The translations under genes were made by a program, and so were the position numbers. Source: Fallopia convolvulus (Eukaryota > Streptophyta > Magnoliopsida > Caryophyllales > Polygonaceae). Taken from it: a stretch of 64,000 nt of DNA. Within the stretch, counting starts at the first letter, position 1. Each line of letters starts with the position of its first letter. Below are positions 22,342 to 33,155 of this stretch, piece after piece. The notes below the pieces were generated by a model, which saw only the letters and a program-made list of their open reading frames with translations, had not been told where the DNA came from and did no database searches. The stretch spans positions 17,993,981-18,057,980 of the forward strand of contig OZ024735.1 of NCBI GenBank assembly GCA_964016875.1, given 5' to 3'.

Positions 22342-23812
22342 TGTTGACGGGCCTTCACTCGGGACAACAAATAAATTTAAAAGTCAAGACCCCGCTGAGT
22401 ATAGGGGAGTCAGGATCGTTCCACGAGAAGCAAGGTTGTTTGTTTATCGACTCCTAATTGCAAAAACCAAACAAAAACAAGCAAAACACTCACAAGCAGC
22501 CTCGTTAACGACGTTGTCAGGGTCGTTAACGAACCACCGCAAACAAATGACCAAAAATAACGACCTAAACCAGTTCGGTACCGAGGCTAAGAACTCAAAT
22601 AAAAACAAAGATCTAGGACAAGGGTTACCACAACTTAGTCATGCATATAAACTTGTAAGAAGATAAGATCATGCCTTTAAATAGATAGATTCATTAACTT
22701 TCATTGACTAGTAAGCAAATTAATCTACTTTCATAAACTAATTCACTTGATTGCTTGTTTTGGATCTAAAGCTTGAAACTTTCGTATTCAAACAATATCA
22801 ACCTTCAAGTCTATAACTTTCTCTTTCAATCAAGTCAAGAACTCAAATCACCTTGACTTTCATCTAGGTCTAAGCACAAAAAACAATCTCAAAAATAGAT
22901 AAAAGGCATTCAACACATAATCGTACTCATCAAACATGCATAACTATGCCGGGTTTCAACCCTGACCCTATAAAAGAAGACTACTCACTACTCATAATTA
23001 AGAAACAAATAAATTCAACAAAAGAAATCATTGCAAACAAAACACTACTCAAATTAATAATAAACATCGTCTTATAGAAATTCAGAAGAAACCAAAAAAA
23101 ATACAAAATACCGAACCGAAACCACGACTAACGACCCCGGTAACTTTCGTCCACCGAGCTCTCGATCTCGACTCCGATCCGTCTCTCTCTCCTTCGGCTC
23201 TTCCTCCTCTCTCTACTACTTGCTTCCCTAATTTCGTCCCCCCTTTCTCTAGGCTAATAAGAAGGCCATATATACTAATAAGGCTATAAAATAGAAAAGG
23301 CTAAAAGATAAAAACTTCCTAAAAAGATAGAAATAAAACCCTAAAAGATAGAAATAAAATCTAGAAAGATAACAAGACCTAAAATACTTAATATAATAAC
23401 CCTAAAATTCATAAAAAAATAATCTACCGACACGGAAATAAATTCCCGCACGGGATCGGTGAGTCACAAAATCGAACTCTCGAAAGCTCTATCTCGTAGC
23501 CTCGTTAACAAGCCCTCACAACCTCGTTAACGAGCCAGGCTTGACTTCTTCAACACCTCTTCTCTAAAAACTTTAGACTTCGACTTCTTCATCTTGTATT
23601 CCTCCGTCCTTCATCATAGCACTCCAAATTCAGCTCCAAACAGCACCGTTTCCTTGCTAAAACCTACAAAAATACACAAAATGGAGTAGCTTCCATACTT
23701 CAAAATATGCAAAACTATCCAAAAACACACAAAACTAACCCTAAACTTATCAAAACTAGTCCTAATAAACTAAGAAAACATACTAAAAACTATACCAAAA
23801 ACACGAATATCA
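22342..23812 (-). repeat. Athila 3' LTR
   Basis: 1471 bp, TGTTGACGGG...GAATATCA on the plus strand. Contains TCGTTAACGA at 22502 and 22523, TCGGTACCGA at 22575, and TCGTTAAC(A/G)A at 23502 and 23524. It lacks 27 bp present in the 5' LTR near 33408-33435. Confidence 0.92.
22502..22532. repeat. Paired 10-bp palindrome TCGTTAACGA, 21-bp spacing (LTR)
   Basis: Perfect self-complementary words at 22502-22511 and 22523-22532. The same pair occurs in the other LTR at 33316/33337 and in the second Athila at 56756/56777. Confidence 0.9.
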
Positions 23813-23828
23813 AAATACCCCATACTTA
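23813..23828 (-). promoter_or_regulatory. Athila polypurine tract
   Basis: The minus strand reads AAGTATGGGGTATTT immediately before the 3' LTR start TGATATTCG. An almost identical tract follows the LTR at 58042. Confidence 0.7.
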
Positions 23829-25560
23829 GACTTGCTTGTCCTCAAGCAATCACTAAACAATAATCAAAACCAAACAAACATACTCATCAAGACATAGCCA
23901 TCCTCTAAAAACAATATCAACACATAGAAGAAAAATAACAAACGACTATTAATGTCATCACATATATATATGCACCAAATAGACATAAGAAAATACAATC
24001 CAACCTCACAAGGGATAATAATGTGTTTCACTCAACTCTCAAGTGTTTGGGCTTATAAAATCAATCTCTCAACTCATCCTATATACAAAAACTCATTGTA
24101 ATTGGAACTTATATCACCAAACTCTCCACCCAAGATTTGTCAAAACAAGCAAAAATCATCAAGAGAACTTAGGCTCAATGAAAAACTTCATAGAAGCTTC
24201 CATTCGACCGGGTTGTAATGAGGCTTGGTAATAACAATAAGGCGTGGAAAATATTTTGGCTATGTGGTGCTAATAATATCCGGGAATCAAAGACTCCTAA
24301 GAACTTACACAACATCAAAACACTCATAAAAGATCATACCTAACTCTCTCACACATTATACACACTTATTCTTTACTCACCCAATATACCCTAGAAAGCC
24401 TCATAAAAACAAAAAGAATCTCTGATATTCATCTACACGAACACAAATGCACTCCAAACTTCTCTTCTCTCCTCTTTATATTTATTCTCTCTTCTTTTTT
24501 TTCTTCTTCTATTATTTCGTTCTTCTCTCTCGTTGCCTCGTTAACGAACCACTTCAGGGTCGTTAACGAACTTCATCGTGTACTCTTCCTCTTTCATAAC
24601 AACTTTCTTTCTTTTGTGTATCTTTTTCTATCAAGAGATCTTTCTTTTTATAACTTAAAAACAAGAGACTTCCAATCTACTATTCCCATCAATCCCTCAA
24701 TTTCAAACCAAACATATCATCTCACTCAACAAAACATACTTCTCCAATCTAAGTCCTAATCCCCGGATAGGGTCAAGCTTATCTCGGCTAGGAAACAATT
24801 TTGTGGAGCTATAAATAAAAGGCTTAAGGCTCAAATTGGTTGTCAAAAAGAGGATAAATGTAAGGGTGGATATGGAATAGTAGGGCTAAAGAAAATAAGT
24901 TCTCCATCATATGATTTTCACAAGTAATGAACTATAAATACCATATGGTCTCAAGTAATAGATAACCATTACAATTTCAAGAGATAATATGCATATAGAG
25001 AGTAAATCACACAAGAAAAGAAGAGGGATTTTTGATGTTCTCCCTATAAGGCCAAAAATAACTCACAGGGCTAATTTTTGTTGGATTGCATCACTTATGC
25101 TATAAAGATCATATGTGCTCAATTTCATCAAATGCTATTCCTTCCTAAAACAACTTCATAATAAGAATCCGGCTATACTATCAAAGACATGTTTTGCAAG
25201 GAATTATATGATCATGATAGCAACTACTATCATAGAACCTAAGAAAGGATATCTATCAATTCTAAAACCCTTTTTTTAGATTTTTAGATTTTTTCCTCTT
25301 TTTTTTTCTTTTTCTTTTTCAAATTTTTTTTTTCAAAACACAAAGAATTACTTAAAACAAACAAAACACATAAGTCAAATAAGACACAAAATAAACAAGT
25401 TTTTCTACTCTACTTTTTCCCACACCATACTTAAAATTACAGTGTCCCCATTGTAAAAAAATAAGAAGAAGAAAAGAAGTAGAAACAAAACAAGAAAAAA
25501 AAAATAAAACTTACAAAGTCTTAAAAGTGGAAAACAAGGAAACTTCTTCTTCAAGCTGAA
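23829..25560 (-). other. Athila untranslated region between third ORF and 3' LTR
   Basis: About 1.7 kb with no reading frame of note, also present in the second Athila (58043-59750). Holds a TCGTTAACGA pair at 24538 and 24560 and long pyrimidine tracts near 24480-24530 and 25270-25340. Confidence 0.7.
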
Positions 25561-25920
25561 TCAACGGTTCGGTGGAGGAAAGTAGTGCTCAAAGTTCCCC
25601 ATGAAGTCGTACATCGTCCTCCATCGCTCTGTATCTTCCACCTCTCTCTGACGATTCCTCTCGTCCTCCATCTCCTTCTTCAGCAAGTGAGGCACACCTA
25701 AAATAGCAAAGGCCTCCTTGACATCCGTATAAATCCCCATTTGCTTGGCACTCGTCTTTGAAAACCACCAAGTGTTGTGGTCTTTGTCTAAGATGGCATT
25801 GTAACGATCCACTTGCCCTTGAGTGCGCAAGATCACATTATCCATGCGAGGTGGAGATGGGGACCTCTGGTTCCTCCTCTTCTTCTGGGCTCGGGTAGCG
25901 GGTCTGCTTGAACTTGCCAT
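25561..25920 (-). CDS. Athila third ORF, internally deleted but open
   Basis: About 119 codons from MASSSRPATRAQKKRR to YFPPPNR and stop. Its first 70 residues (MDNVILRTQGQVDRYNAILD, then EAFAILGVPHLLKKE) and last 35 (RWRTMYDFMGNFEHYFPPPN) match the two ends of the longer ORF at 59751-61314, but about 1.1 kb between them is missing. The join keeps the frame open. The N-terminus is basic. The family protein sits in the env-like position of Athila elements; its role is unclear. Start chosen at MASSSRP because the second copy begins MASTSRAST; an upstream in-frame Met at 25962 exists. Confidence 0.7.
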   Translation of the reverse strand: MASSSRPATRAQKKRRNQRSPSPPRMDNVILRTQGQVDRYNAILDKDHNTWWFSKTSAKQMGIYTDVKEAFAILGVPHLLKKEMEDERNRQREVEDTERWRTMYDFMGNFEHYFPPPNR

Positions 25921-27171
25921 GTGATCTACAAAACAATCATGATTTTCCAAGATAAGATCCACTCAAGTAGATTAGACAAGAGACCCCATACTTGGTCTCG
26001 AAATACTCTTCGGAATTATTCGTTAACTACCCAATTGGGTCATTTACGAATCTGGACTGATTTTTGAACTTTGCAGCTACGTAGGGTCGTTAACGAGCTT
26101 GGGTGGGTCGTTAACGAGCTGCCGAGAGCCAGTTCGTAGAATTCCGAATGATATTAACTCAAAAATCAAGCCATGAATCAAGCATGCATTCTATCAAAAA
26201 ACTCCACTAGACACACCATCGGGTATACGCACCCCATACTTGCCCAATTACCCATCCCGAACATGCTAAATTTACCCAAAATTAATCATGGTGAAGATCA
26301 AACTCAACTCCTAGGACAAGAAAAATTCATGCTTGTCTTAATCAAATTATTGCAATGGAGAATCCAGCATGAATAACCTTCCCTAGATTGAGAACAACTA
26401 AGCACAACCAAAATTCATGAGCAAAATTCAAACATGCAATTCGGCCTTCTCTATAAACACCATCCAAATATTAAATTTCTTCCCTAAAAACCATGAATCA
26501 TGCAAATAAAGAGTTAGGGTTTAGAAATCATACCGAAAGATCAAAAAATTGAAGAATAAAGGATCGGATTTTGGATGGTAACGAGGTTGGATCTCGTCGG
26601 TGGGAAAAACAGGGTTCCGGCCTTCGGTAACGATGATGATTCCGACGGTCGGTGGAGATGAGGGATTTGGAGTTTGGGAGTTTTGAGAGTTGAATTTTTT
26701 GAGAGTTTAGAAGGGTTAAATAGGAGAGGGTAAAAATAGGGGGGTAGGTAATGGCGGCGGCTAGCGTTAACAAGGGGGGGGGGGGTAGAAGATAGAAGAT
26801 TGATTTAGGGTTTTAAAAAAACTTACCTGCCCGAGTCGGTTCGCCAAACCGGTTCGTTAACGACCCTGGGTGGGTCGTTAACGAGGCACCGTAGCCTCCT
26901 TGAATGATTTTCGAACCCTTTCTCCTGCATCTTGTTAGCTAAAAATTTATCCTATTTTTCTACCCTAAAAACTACTAAAAAGAACTCAAAAGAAGATAGG
27001 AAAAAAATCTAAAAAGAAAAGAAAAATTTAATCTATACTAAGAGCGGGTTGCCTCCCGTAAGCGCTATTTTTAACGTCGTTAGTCCGACGTACTTACCTT
27101 GGCTAATCTGACGTTAGGAGAGCCATAGTGACTCTAATCTCTTCGTCTGGGCCAGGTTGCTCATGAAACTT
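25921..27171 (-). other. Athila spacer between integrase and third ORF
   Basis: No gene. A G-run lies at 26776-26785. 27041-27066 reads (minus) GCGCTTACGGGAGGCAACCC, a text typical of Athila-type elements just after pol. TCGTTAACGA pairs lie at 26087/26108 and 26854/26875. Confidence 0.65.
26087..26117. repeat. Paired palindrome TCGTTAACGA, 21-bp spacing (spacer)
   Basis: Perfect words at 26087 and 26108, with GGG before each. The second pair in the same spacer is at 26854 and 26875. Confidence 0.9.
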
Positions 27172-28422
27172 TTACAATCGGTGGCCGTTAACCTTGAAGA
27201 TGACGCCTTGTTTATCGATCAACTCTACCGCACCGTGGGGGTAAATGTGATGAACCACGAATGACCCGCTCCATCTTGTCCTAAGCTTCCCTGGGAATAA
27301 ACGGAGTCTAGAGTTGAAAAGAAGTACCTTATCGCCAACCTCATAAGTTTTGGGCACCAATTTTTGATCATGCCACCGTTTGGTGCGCTCTTTGTAAATC
27401 TCAGCATTTTCATACGCCTTAAGCCTCAACTCTTCTAGTGCTTGCAAGTCCATGAATCTTTTTGCTCCTGCCGCGTCGAGGTTCATGTTGAGCTCTTTAA
27501 GAGCCCACAATGCTTTATGCTCCATCTCAACCGGTAAATGACATGCTTTGTCATACACTAGATTATAAGGAGTGGTGCGTAGAGGTGTCTTGTATGCTGT
27601 CCTGTATGCACATAGAGCGTCATCCAATTTGGAAGACCAATCCTTCCTAGAGCGGGACATTGTCTTCTCCAATATGCTCTTTATCTGCCTGTTTGAAACT
27701 TCAACTTGGCCACTGGTTTGGGGATGATATGGTGTTTCCACCCGATGTGATACCCCATACTTGGCCAAAAGTGCTTCAAAACTCCGCTCAATGATATGAG
27801 AACCACCATCACTAATGAGGACTCTTGGAACGTCGAACCTGGGGAAAATGTTAGTCTTAATGAACTTAGCCACAGTTTTAGCGCCGTTAGTCCTCGTAGC
27901 AACGGCTTCAACCCACTTAGAGACATAATCGACCGCCACTAGGATGTACTTGTAGGGGCCTGATGCGGGAAAGGGTCCCATGAAGTCTATGCCCCATACG
28001 TCGAATAACTCGACCTCTAATATGCCGGTTAGCGGATTCTCATGTGTCCAAGTGATGTTGCCTGAGCGCTGGCATTTATCGCATGCTGTCACATAAGCCT
28101 GTACATCTTTAAACATGGTTGGCCAGTAGAGTTCACTTGAAAGAATCTTCGTCGTGGTTTTGAATCCTTTTGCATGGCCACCGGTAGGAAGCTTGTGACA
28201 TTGACGAATCACGTTCTCGACCTCCTCTTCTGGGATACAACGTCTAAAGAGGTGATCGCTTCCTTGTTTAAACAAGTAAGGATCGTCCCAATAGTACTGT
28301 TTTACATTGTGGAGGAACTTCTTCTTCTTTTGTGGGGTTAGTCCTTCGGGAATTATGCCTCCTACAAGATAGTTAGCAAAATCCGCGAACCAGGGGGCTT
28401 TTGACCCTCTAACAGCGTGAAA
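27172..28422 (-). pseudogene. Athila integrase
   Basis: Open from an in-frame stop at 28423-28425 to the stop at 27172, so it is the C-terminal part of pol cut off by one stop codon. Order: KAPWFADFANYLVGG lead-in, zinc-binding part with HKLPTGGHAKGF and CDKCQ, core with WGIDFMGPFPASGPYKYILV (Asp), VLISDGGSHI (Asp) and YHPQTSGQVEVSN (Glu), all three catalytic residues kept, then the C-terminal domain (VGDKVLLFNSRLRLFPGKLR and KWSG-like RTRWSG) ending VNGHRL. It would integrate element DNA in the nucleus. If the stop is read through or another copy supplies pol, the domain itself looks sound. Confidence 0.85.
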
Positions 28423-30307
28423 TTATGTAGAAGAAGTAGAAGGAGAAGGAGAAGAAGGGATTGAATCGAATTGGCTGAGTTGTGGTTCAGAAATCTTACC
28501 TGATTGGGTTGTTATTAGACCGGTGTGGGTCGTTAACGATCCTGGAGCTGTTGTTACATCCTCGGTAACGACCTCTCGTGGCATACTAACGACCTGCTCA
28601 CCTGTTGTGTTGATGCTCTTTGGGTTTTTGCCCGCACGGTTAATGCATTCCAGCCTTGGTGCCTCGTTAACGAACCTGAAGGGGTCGGTGACAAGAGTCT
28701 TGTTGAGTTCAACCTCGTTCAGCAGGAGGTGTTCGTCAGGTTTGGAATCGTTTATTGGCATCTCATTGTTGGATTCAGTGATGTGTTCAACCGACAGTCT
28801 GGATAAGTGATCCGCCACTAGGTTCTCTGCTCCCTTTTTGTCTCTTATTTCATGGTCAAATTCCTGCAGCAAGAGCATCCAACGAAGCAATCTAGGCTTG
28901 GCATCCTTTTTATCCATTAGGTATCTGACGGCCTCATGGTCAGTATAAACAATCACTTTGGATCCAACAAGGTAGGACTGGAATTTTTCAAAGGCAAATA
29001 CCACAACAAGGAACTCCTTCTCCGTTGTGGTATACTTACTCTGTGCCTCATCCAGCATCTTACTGGCGTAATAGATGGCGTGGAGTTTCTTGTCCTTCCG
29101 TTGTCCTAAGACTGCGCCAACTGCATAGTCACTAGCATCGCACATAATCTCAAAGGGTAATGTCCAATCAGGGGACTGCATAATGGGGGCGGGCACGAGG
29201 GCAACTCTTAACCTGTAAAATGCTTCAAGATATTCTGGAGACAACTCAAACACTACATCTTTCATTAGTAGGTTAGTCAAGGGTTTAGCTATCTTAGAAA
29301 AATCTTGAATAAATCGTCTGTAAAAGCCAGCATGCCCTAGAAAACTCCTAATGTCTCTTACAGAAGAAGGAGGTGGTAGTTTTTCAATAAGCTCAATTTT
29401 TGCTTTATCTACCTCTATCCCTCTTTTAGAGACAAGATGACCTAGTACTATACCCTCTTGGACCATGAAATGGCACTTTTCCCAATTTAACACAAGATTG
29501 GTTTCTTCACATCTTTTAAGCACACGTGCAAGGTTAGCAAGACAAGCATCAAATGGAGAACCATAAACAGAAAAGTAGTCCATGAAAACCTCTACAATCT
29601 CCTCTATCATATCCGAAAAAATGGCCATCATACACCTTTGAAAGGTGGCAGGGGCATTGCATAGCCCAAATGGCATTCTTTTATAAGCAAAGGTTCCATA
29701 AGGACATGTAAAGGTAGTCTTCTCCTGGTCATCAGGATGAATGGGGATCTGCCAAAAACCGCTATAGCCATCTAGATAACAGAAATAATCATGTTGGGCT
29801 AAGCATTCTAATACCTGATCAATGAAAGGAAGCGAAAAATGATCTTTTCTAGTAGCACTATTAAGCTTCCTATAATCAATGCACATCCTCCAACTGGTGG
29901 TGGTCCTAGTTGGAATAAGCTCTCCCTTTTCGTTTTCTATTACAATCATCCCCCCTTTTTTGGGACTACATGGGCCGGACTCACCCATTGGCTATCCGAT
30001 ATAGGAAATATGATCCCAGTATCAAGTAATTTAATGATTTCCTTTTTAACCACATCCTTCATATTAGGATTTAACCTGCGTTGATGCTCTATAGGGGGTT
30101 TATGATTATCCTCCATGTATATCCTATGCATGCAAAGAGAAGGAGATATGCCAGTTATATCATCAAGGGAGTAGCCTATAGCTTTCCTATGCATCTTAAG
30201 CACATTTACCAATTTTTCTACTTCCTCGTCTTTTAATTTAGCATTAATGATGACAGGCAAGGTAGAATTAGGACCAAGGAATTCATACTTGAGGGAGTCC
30301 GAAAGAG
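28423..30307 (-). pseudogene. Athila reverse transcriptase-RNase H
   Basis: Begins after gag in another frame (KPLSDSLKYEFLGPNSTLPV) and includes GIIFPISDSQWVSPAHVVPK. The frame breaks in an A6G6 run near 29960 (one-base indel), then continues WRMCIDYRKLNSATRKDHF, YSGFWQIPIHPDDQEKTTF, FGLCNAPATFQRCM, the active site, and RNase H (MCDASDYAVGAVLGQR, YTTTEKEFL, VIVYTDHEAVRYL). The family's FMDD box reads FMDY (Tyr codon at 29575-29577): the second catalytic Asp is lost, so polymerase activity is not expected. A linker of about 100 residues after RNase H contains SLTT and FVNEAP, both encoded by the TCGTTAACGA motif. Ends at stop 28423-28425. Confidence 0.85.
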
Positions 30308-30310
30308 GTT

Positions 30311-32944
30311 TTAGTGTGGAGACGGTTCAGCTGGGATTAGAATTGGTTCTTCTGACTCCGTCTTCAACACCTCTTCAAGATATTCAAATGCTGAAATTTC
30401 ATTATCTTCTGCCAGGGTCGTTAACGATGCTGATGGGATCGTTAACGAGCTTGCGTCTTCTGCCAGGAGAATCGGTAACGAGGCTGGGGAGCTCTTTACC
30501 GAAACTGCAGGGGTTATTTCTGCCCATCGTTGACCTGAAAATTTATCATTTGACACAGCTTTTCCAACAGGGTCTCCACATTCGATGATCTCATTGTGGG
30601 TGTAGAGCATCTTGACTTCCGCTCTATCGGTCTCCTTCATTGATTGTTTGAACCGGAATTCAGTCACCTCATCCCCAATCTCGAAAGTTAGGAGCCCCCT
30701 CCTAACATTAATTATATCTCCAGCTGTGGCGAGGAACGGTCTCCCTAAGATAATAGGCACCACCGGATCTTCGGGTATTGCCATAACAATGAAGTCGTTT
30801 GGAACAAAGAATTGGCCCACTTGAACTGGAAAGTCTTCTACCACCCTTGTTGGTTTCATACAAGAGCCATCTGCCATGTATAACCGCATGTTGATTGGCT
30901 CGAGTGGTCCCATGTTAGCTTTAGTCCAGATGGAGAGAGGAAGCAAACTAGCACTGGCTCCCAGATCACATAAAGCTTTAAACTTGTGGTCGCCTATGCC
31001 GATTGTTATTGCAAATCTCCCTGGGTCTCCCAACTTTTCTGGTAGAGCTATAGATCGGACTTCATCCTGCAACTCTGTAATGGATCTTTTCCTGCTAAGA
31101 ATCTCTTTCAAAAATTTTGTGTAAGCCGGCATTTCGCTTAGGGCCTCAGCGAATGGGATGGAAATATTAATGCCCTGAAGAATCTTTATGAAACGCTGGA
31201 ACTTACTCTCAGTAGAGTCCACAGATTTCTTAGTGGGAAATGGAAGAGTTTTCACCGTTCTCGGAACCAAGTTAGGCTCGAGAGGTGATGCTACCGGGTC
31301 GACAATAGGGTCGTTAGGTATGCTCGGCGGGTCGTTACTGACCCTGATGGGGTCGTTAACTACCCTAGGATTGAGAGGGGGGCTCGGATTAGAAAACGTA
31401 CCTGGAAAAGGGTCGTTAAGTACCCTCGGAGCCTCGTCACCACGGTGTGCTGGTTCAGTATTTGCCCTTGTTGGCTCGTTAACGAGTTGTTCCGTGGCGT
31501 CCTCTTCCTTCTTTTCCTTAACTTGGACACGCTCCAGTAGTGTCTTTCCGCTCCTTAGGTGTACTGTTGCTATTTGTCCTCTAGGGTTCTCTTCGGGACG
31601 CCCCGGAAGTTGCCCTTGTGGCCTCGGAATCTGTGCAACAAGGTTACCTAGTTGGGAATCGACATTCTTCTTCCATACATCGAACTCTCCCCATCTTATA
31701 TTTTGGTGGTGAAGGTTGGCTTGAACTTCATTAACTTTGTTGTGAACTCCGTTAATGCTTTTTTCTAACCCTTGTACCCACGATGGTGGCTCCTGATGGC
31801 TTGGAGGTCGATAAGGCGCATGTAGTCTATCTGGTGGAGGCGCTGCATAGGTTGGATTTGGATTCTGATTGCCCCACGTCTGATAGTTGTTTGACCTGTC
31901 AAAATTACTAGGTTGATTCCTGTATGGGCCTCTCATGTAGTTCATTTCAACAATTGTCTCAGCGGCTCTTACCAGCTCTATGTTAGTGCAAGCAGAAGTA
32001 CTATGGGCAGAAGAGCCACCCTCTTTACAAGGTCGAGAGGATTTCAGAAAACTTACCTGTTTCTTCAAGCGATTGACCTCGGCTTGCAGGAATTGACTTT
32101 TAACATCCGGGTCAACTTCTTCTCGGTTAGGTATATAGAGACGTTTTTGAGGCTGAGGGGTTTTTTGGGTTCCGTACATTGCATCGTAGTTGGCCAATTT
32201 GTCCAACAACTCCCATGCAGCCGTAGGCTCCATCTCTATAAAACTGCATGTTGTATGTGTGTTGATGCAGTTCTTGGTCTCTGCGTTGATACCCTGAAAA
32301 AAGATTTCTTGGAGAACATATAAAGGTTGCCCATGAGTGGGGCACTGTCTAAGCATTTCTTTGAATCTTTCCCATGTTTCAACAAAAGTCTCATTAGGCA
32401 GCTGGTGATAGGAGGTGATGCGTTTTCTCAACTCCGTTGTCTTAGCGGGAGGGAAAAACTTTGTATGAAATTGATCATACAAAGCTTTCCAAGTCCTGAT
32501 AGACTTAGAAGGTAAGCTCTCCAACCAGCTCATGGCCTTTCCAGTAAGAGACCACCTGAAATCTTTTAACAGAACATATTCAAGTGAGACACCATCAACA
32601 GCTATGGTGTCACATAAATCAAGAAAATTTCTAATATGTTTCATAGGGCACTCAGAAGGTTTCCCTTCAAACTGAGCCCGCTTAATCAAGGATATAAATT
32701 GAGATTTAATCTCAAATGGTTTCTCTATCTCCGGAAGCACATTTGGGGACTCTGGCATCTTCAGTTCCGGGTGCATGTATTGTTTGGCATTCCTTGGATA
32801 GGCATTCAGCTCTTCCAGTAGACGAGCAATGTTAGCTCGTTGACGCTCAGCCTCGGCAGCAGCGCCTTCCTTCTCGGTTTTCAATGCCTCCATCTGGTTT
32901 CGGAGGACTTCCAACTGACGAGCCATCTCTTCAGGTGTGGCCAT
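30311..32944 (-). CDS. Athila gag-protease polyprotein
   Basis: 877 codons, uninterrupted. Residues 1-50 form a likely coiled coil (EEMARQLEVLRNQMEALKTE). The gag capsid-like region lies at about 75-270 (FDEL-type core: AMSWLESLPSKSIRTWKALY). The zinc knuckle at about 305-320 reads C-X2-G-X4-H-X4-C: the second Cys is Gly (codon 32018-32020). Residues about 485-548 are a Pro-rich linker of seven-residue repeats (VVNDPIR, VSNDPPS, IPNDPIV), encoded by the 21-bp DNA repeat. Protease near 655-670 has CDLGASASLLPLSIW (DLGA active-site form used by Athila). The C-terminus again contains SSLTIPSASLTTL from the same DNA motif. Gag packages element RNA; protease cleaves the polyprotein. Start chosen at MATPEEM. 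Confidence 0.88.
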   Translation of the reverse strand: MATPEEMARQLEVLRNQMEALKTEKEGAAAEAERQRANIARLLEELNAYPRNAKQYMHPELKMPESPNVLPEIEKPFEIKSQFISLIKRAQFEGKPSECPMKHIRNFLDLCDTIAVDGVSLEYVLLKDFRWSLTGKAMSWLESLPSKSIRTWKALYDQFHTKFFPPAKTTELRKRITSYHQLPNETFVETWERFKEMLRQCPTHGQPLYVLQEIFFQGINAETKNCINTHTTCSFIEMEPTAAWELLDKLANYDAMYGTQKTPQPQKRLYIPNREEVDPDVKSQFLQAEVNRLKKQVSFLKSSRPCKEGGSSAHSTSACTNIELVRAAETIVEMNYMRGPYRNQPSNFDRSNNYQTWGNQNPNPTYAAPPPDRLHAPYRPPSHQEPPSWVQGLEKSINGVHNKVNEVQANLHHQNIRWGEFDVWKKNVDSQLGNLVAQIPRPQGQLPGRPEENPRGQIATVHLRSGKTLLERVQVKEKKEEDATEQLVNEPTRANTEPAHRGDEAPRVLNDPFPGTFSNPSPPLNPRVVNDPIRVSNDPPSIPNDPIVDPVASPLEPNLVPRTVKTLPFPTKKSVDSTESKFQRFIKILQGINISIPFAEALSEMPAYTKFLKEILSRKRSITELQDEVRSIALPEKLGDPGRFAITIGIGDHKFKALCDLGASASLLPLSIWTKANMGPLEPINMRLYMADGSCMKPTRVVEDFPVQVGQFFVPNDFIVMAIPEDPVVPIILGRPFLATAGDIINVRRGLLTFEIGDEVTEFRFKQSMKETDRAEVKMLYTHNEIIECGDPVGKAVSNDKFSGQRWAEITPAVSVKSSPASLPILLAEDASSLTIPSASLTTLAEDNEISAFEYLEEVLKTESEEPILIPAEPSPH
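30418..30502. repeat. Two palindrome pairs inside the gag-protease C-terminus
   Basis: TCGTTAACGA at 30418 and 30439 (21 bp), then TCGGTAACGA at 30472 and TCTTTACCGA at 30493 (21 bp). Here the minus-strand codons are Ser-Leu-Thr, a different frame from the Val-Asn-Asp reading at 31311-31485. Confidence 0.85.
31311..31485. repeat. 21-bp motif array inside the gag linker
   Basis: Variants of TCGTTAACGA start at 31311, 31332 and 31353, and at 31413, 31434 and 31476, all multiples of 21 bp apart within each group. Only the last is perfect. Each encodes a Val-Asn-Asp-Pro-type heptad on the minus strand. Confidence 0.85.
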
Positions 32945-33135
32945 GGCTCGGTTCTCTCGGCGTCTACGGTGCAGGGAACGTTCAGGTTCAGAATAGTAAC
33001 CGACGTTGTCAAATTCGAGCCATCGACGTCCTACCGGCGTACGCTGAGAAAACAGACAAAGAAAACAAAAATTAAAAATAAAAATGGGGTCGGGCTATTC
33101 CCAGACCCACAGATAAACAAACAAACTCATTGCTT

Positions 33136-33152
33136 CCCCGGCAACGGCGCCA
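33136..33152 (-). promoter_or_regulatory. Athila primer-binding site (tRNA-Asp type)
   Basis: The minus strand reads TGGCGCCGTTGCCGGGG three bases inside the 5' LTR. This is the primer site usual for Athila elements. Confidence 0.9.
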
Positions 33153-33155
33153 ATT

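Noticed and set aside
31188..31712. A 174-codon plus-strand frame opposite gag
   Set aside because: Shadow of the intact 877-codon gag-protease frame. Its Gly/Ser/Leu-rich content comes from the Pro-rich linker read backwards.
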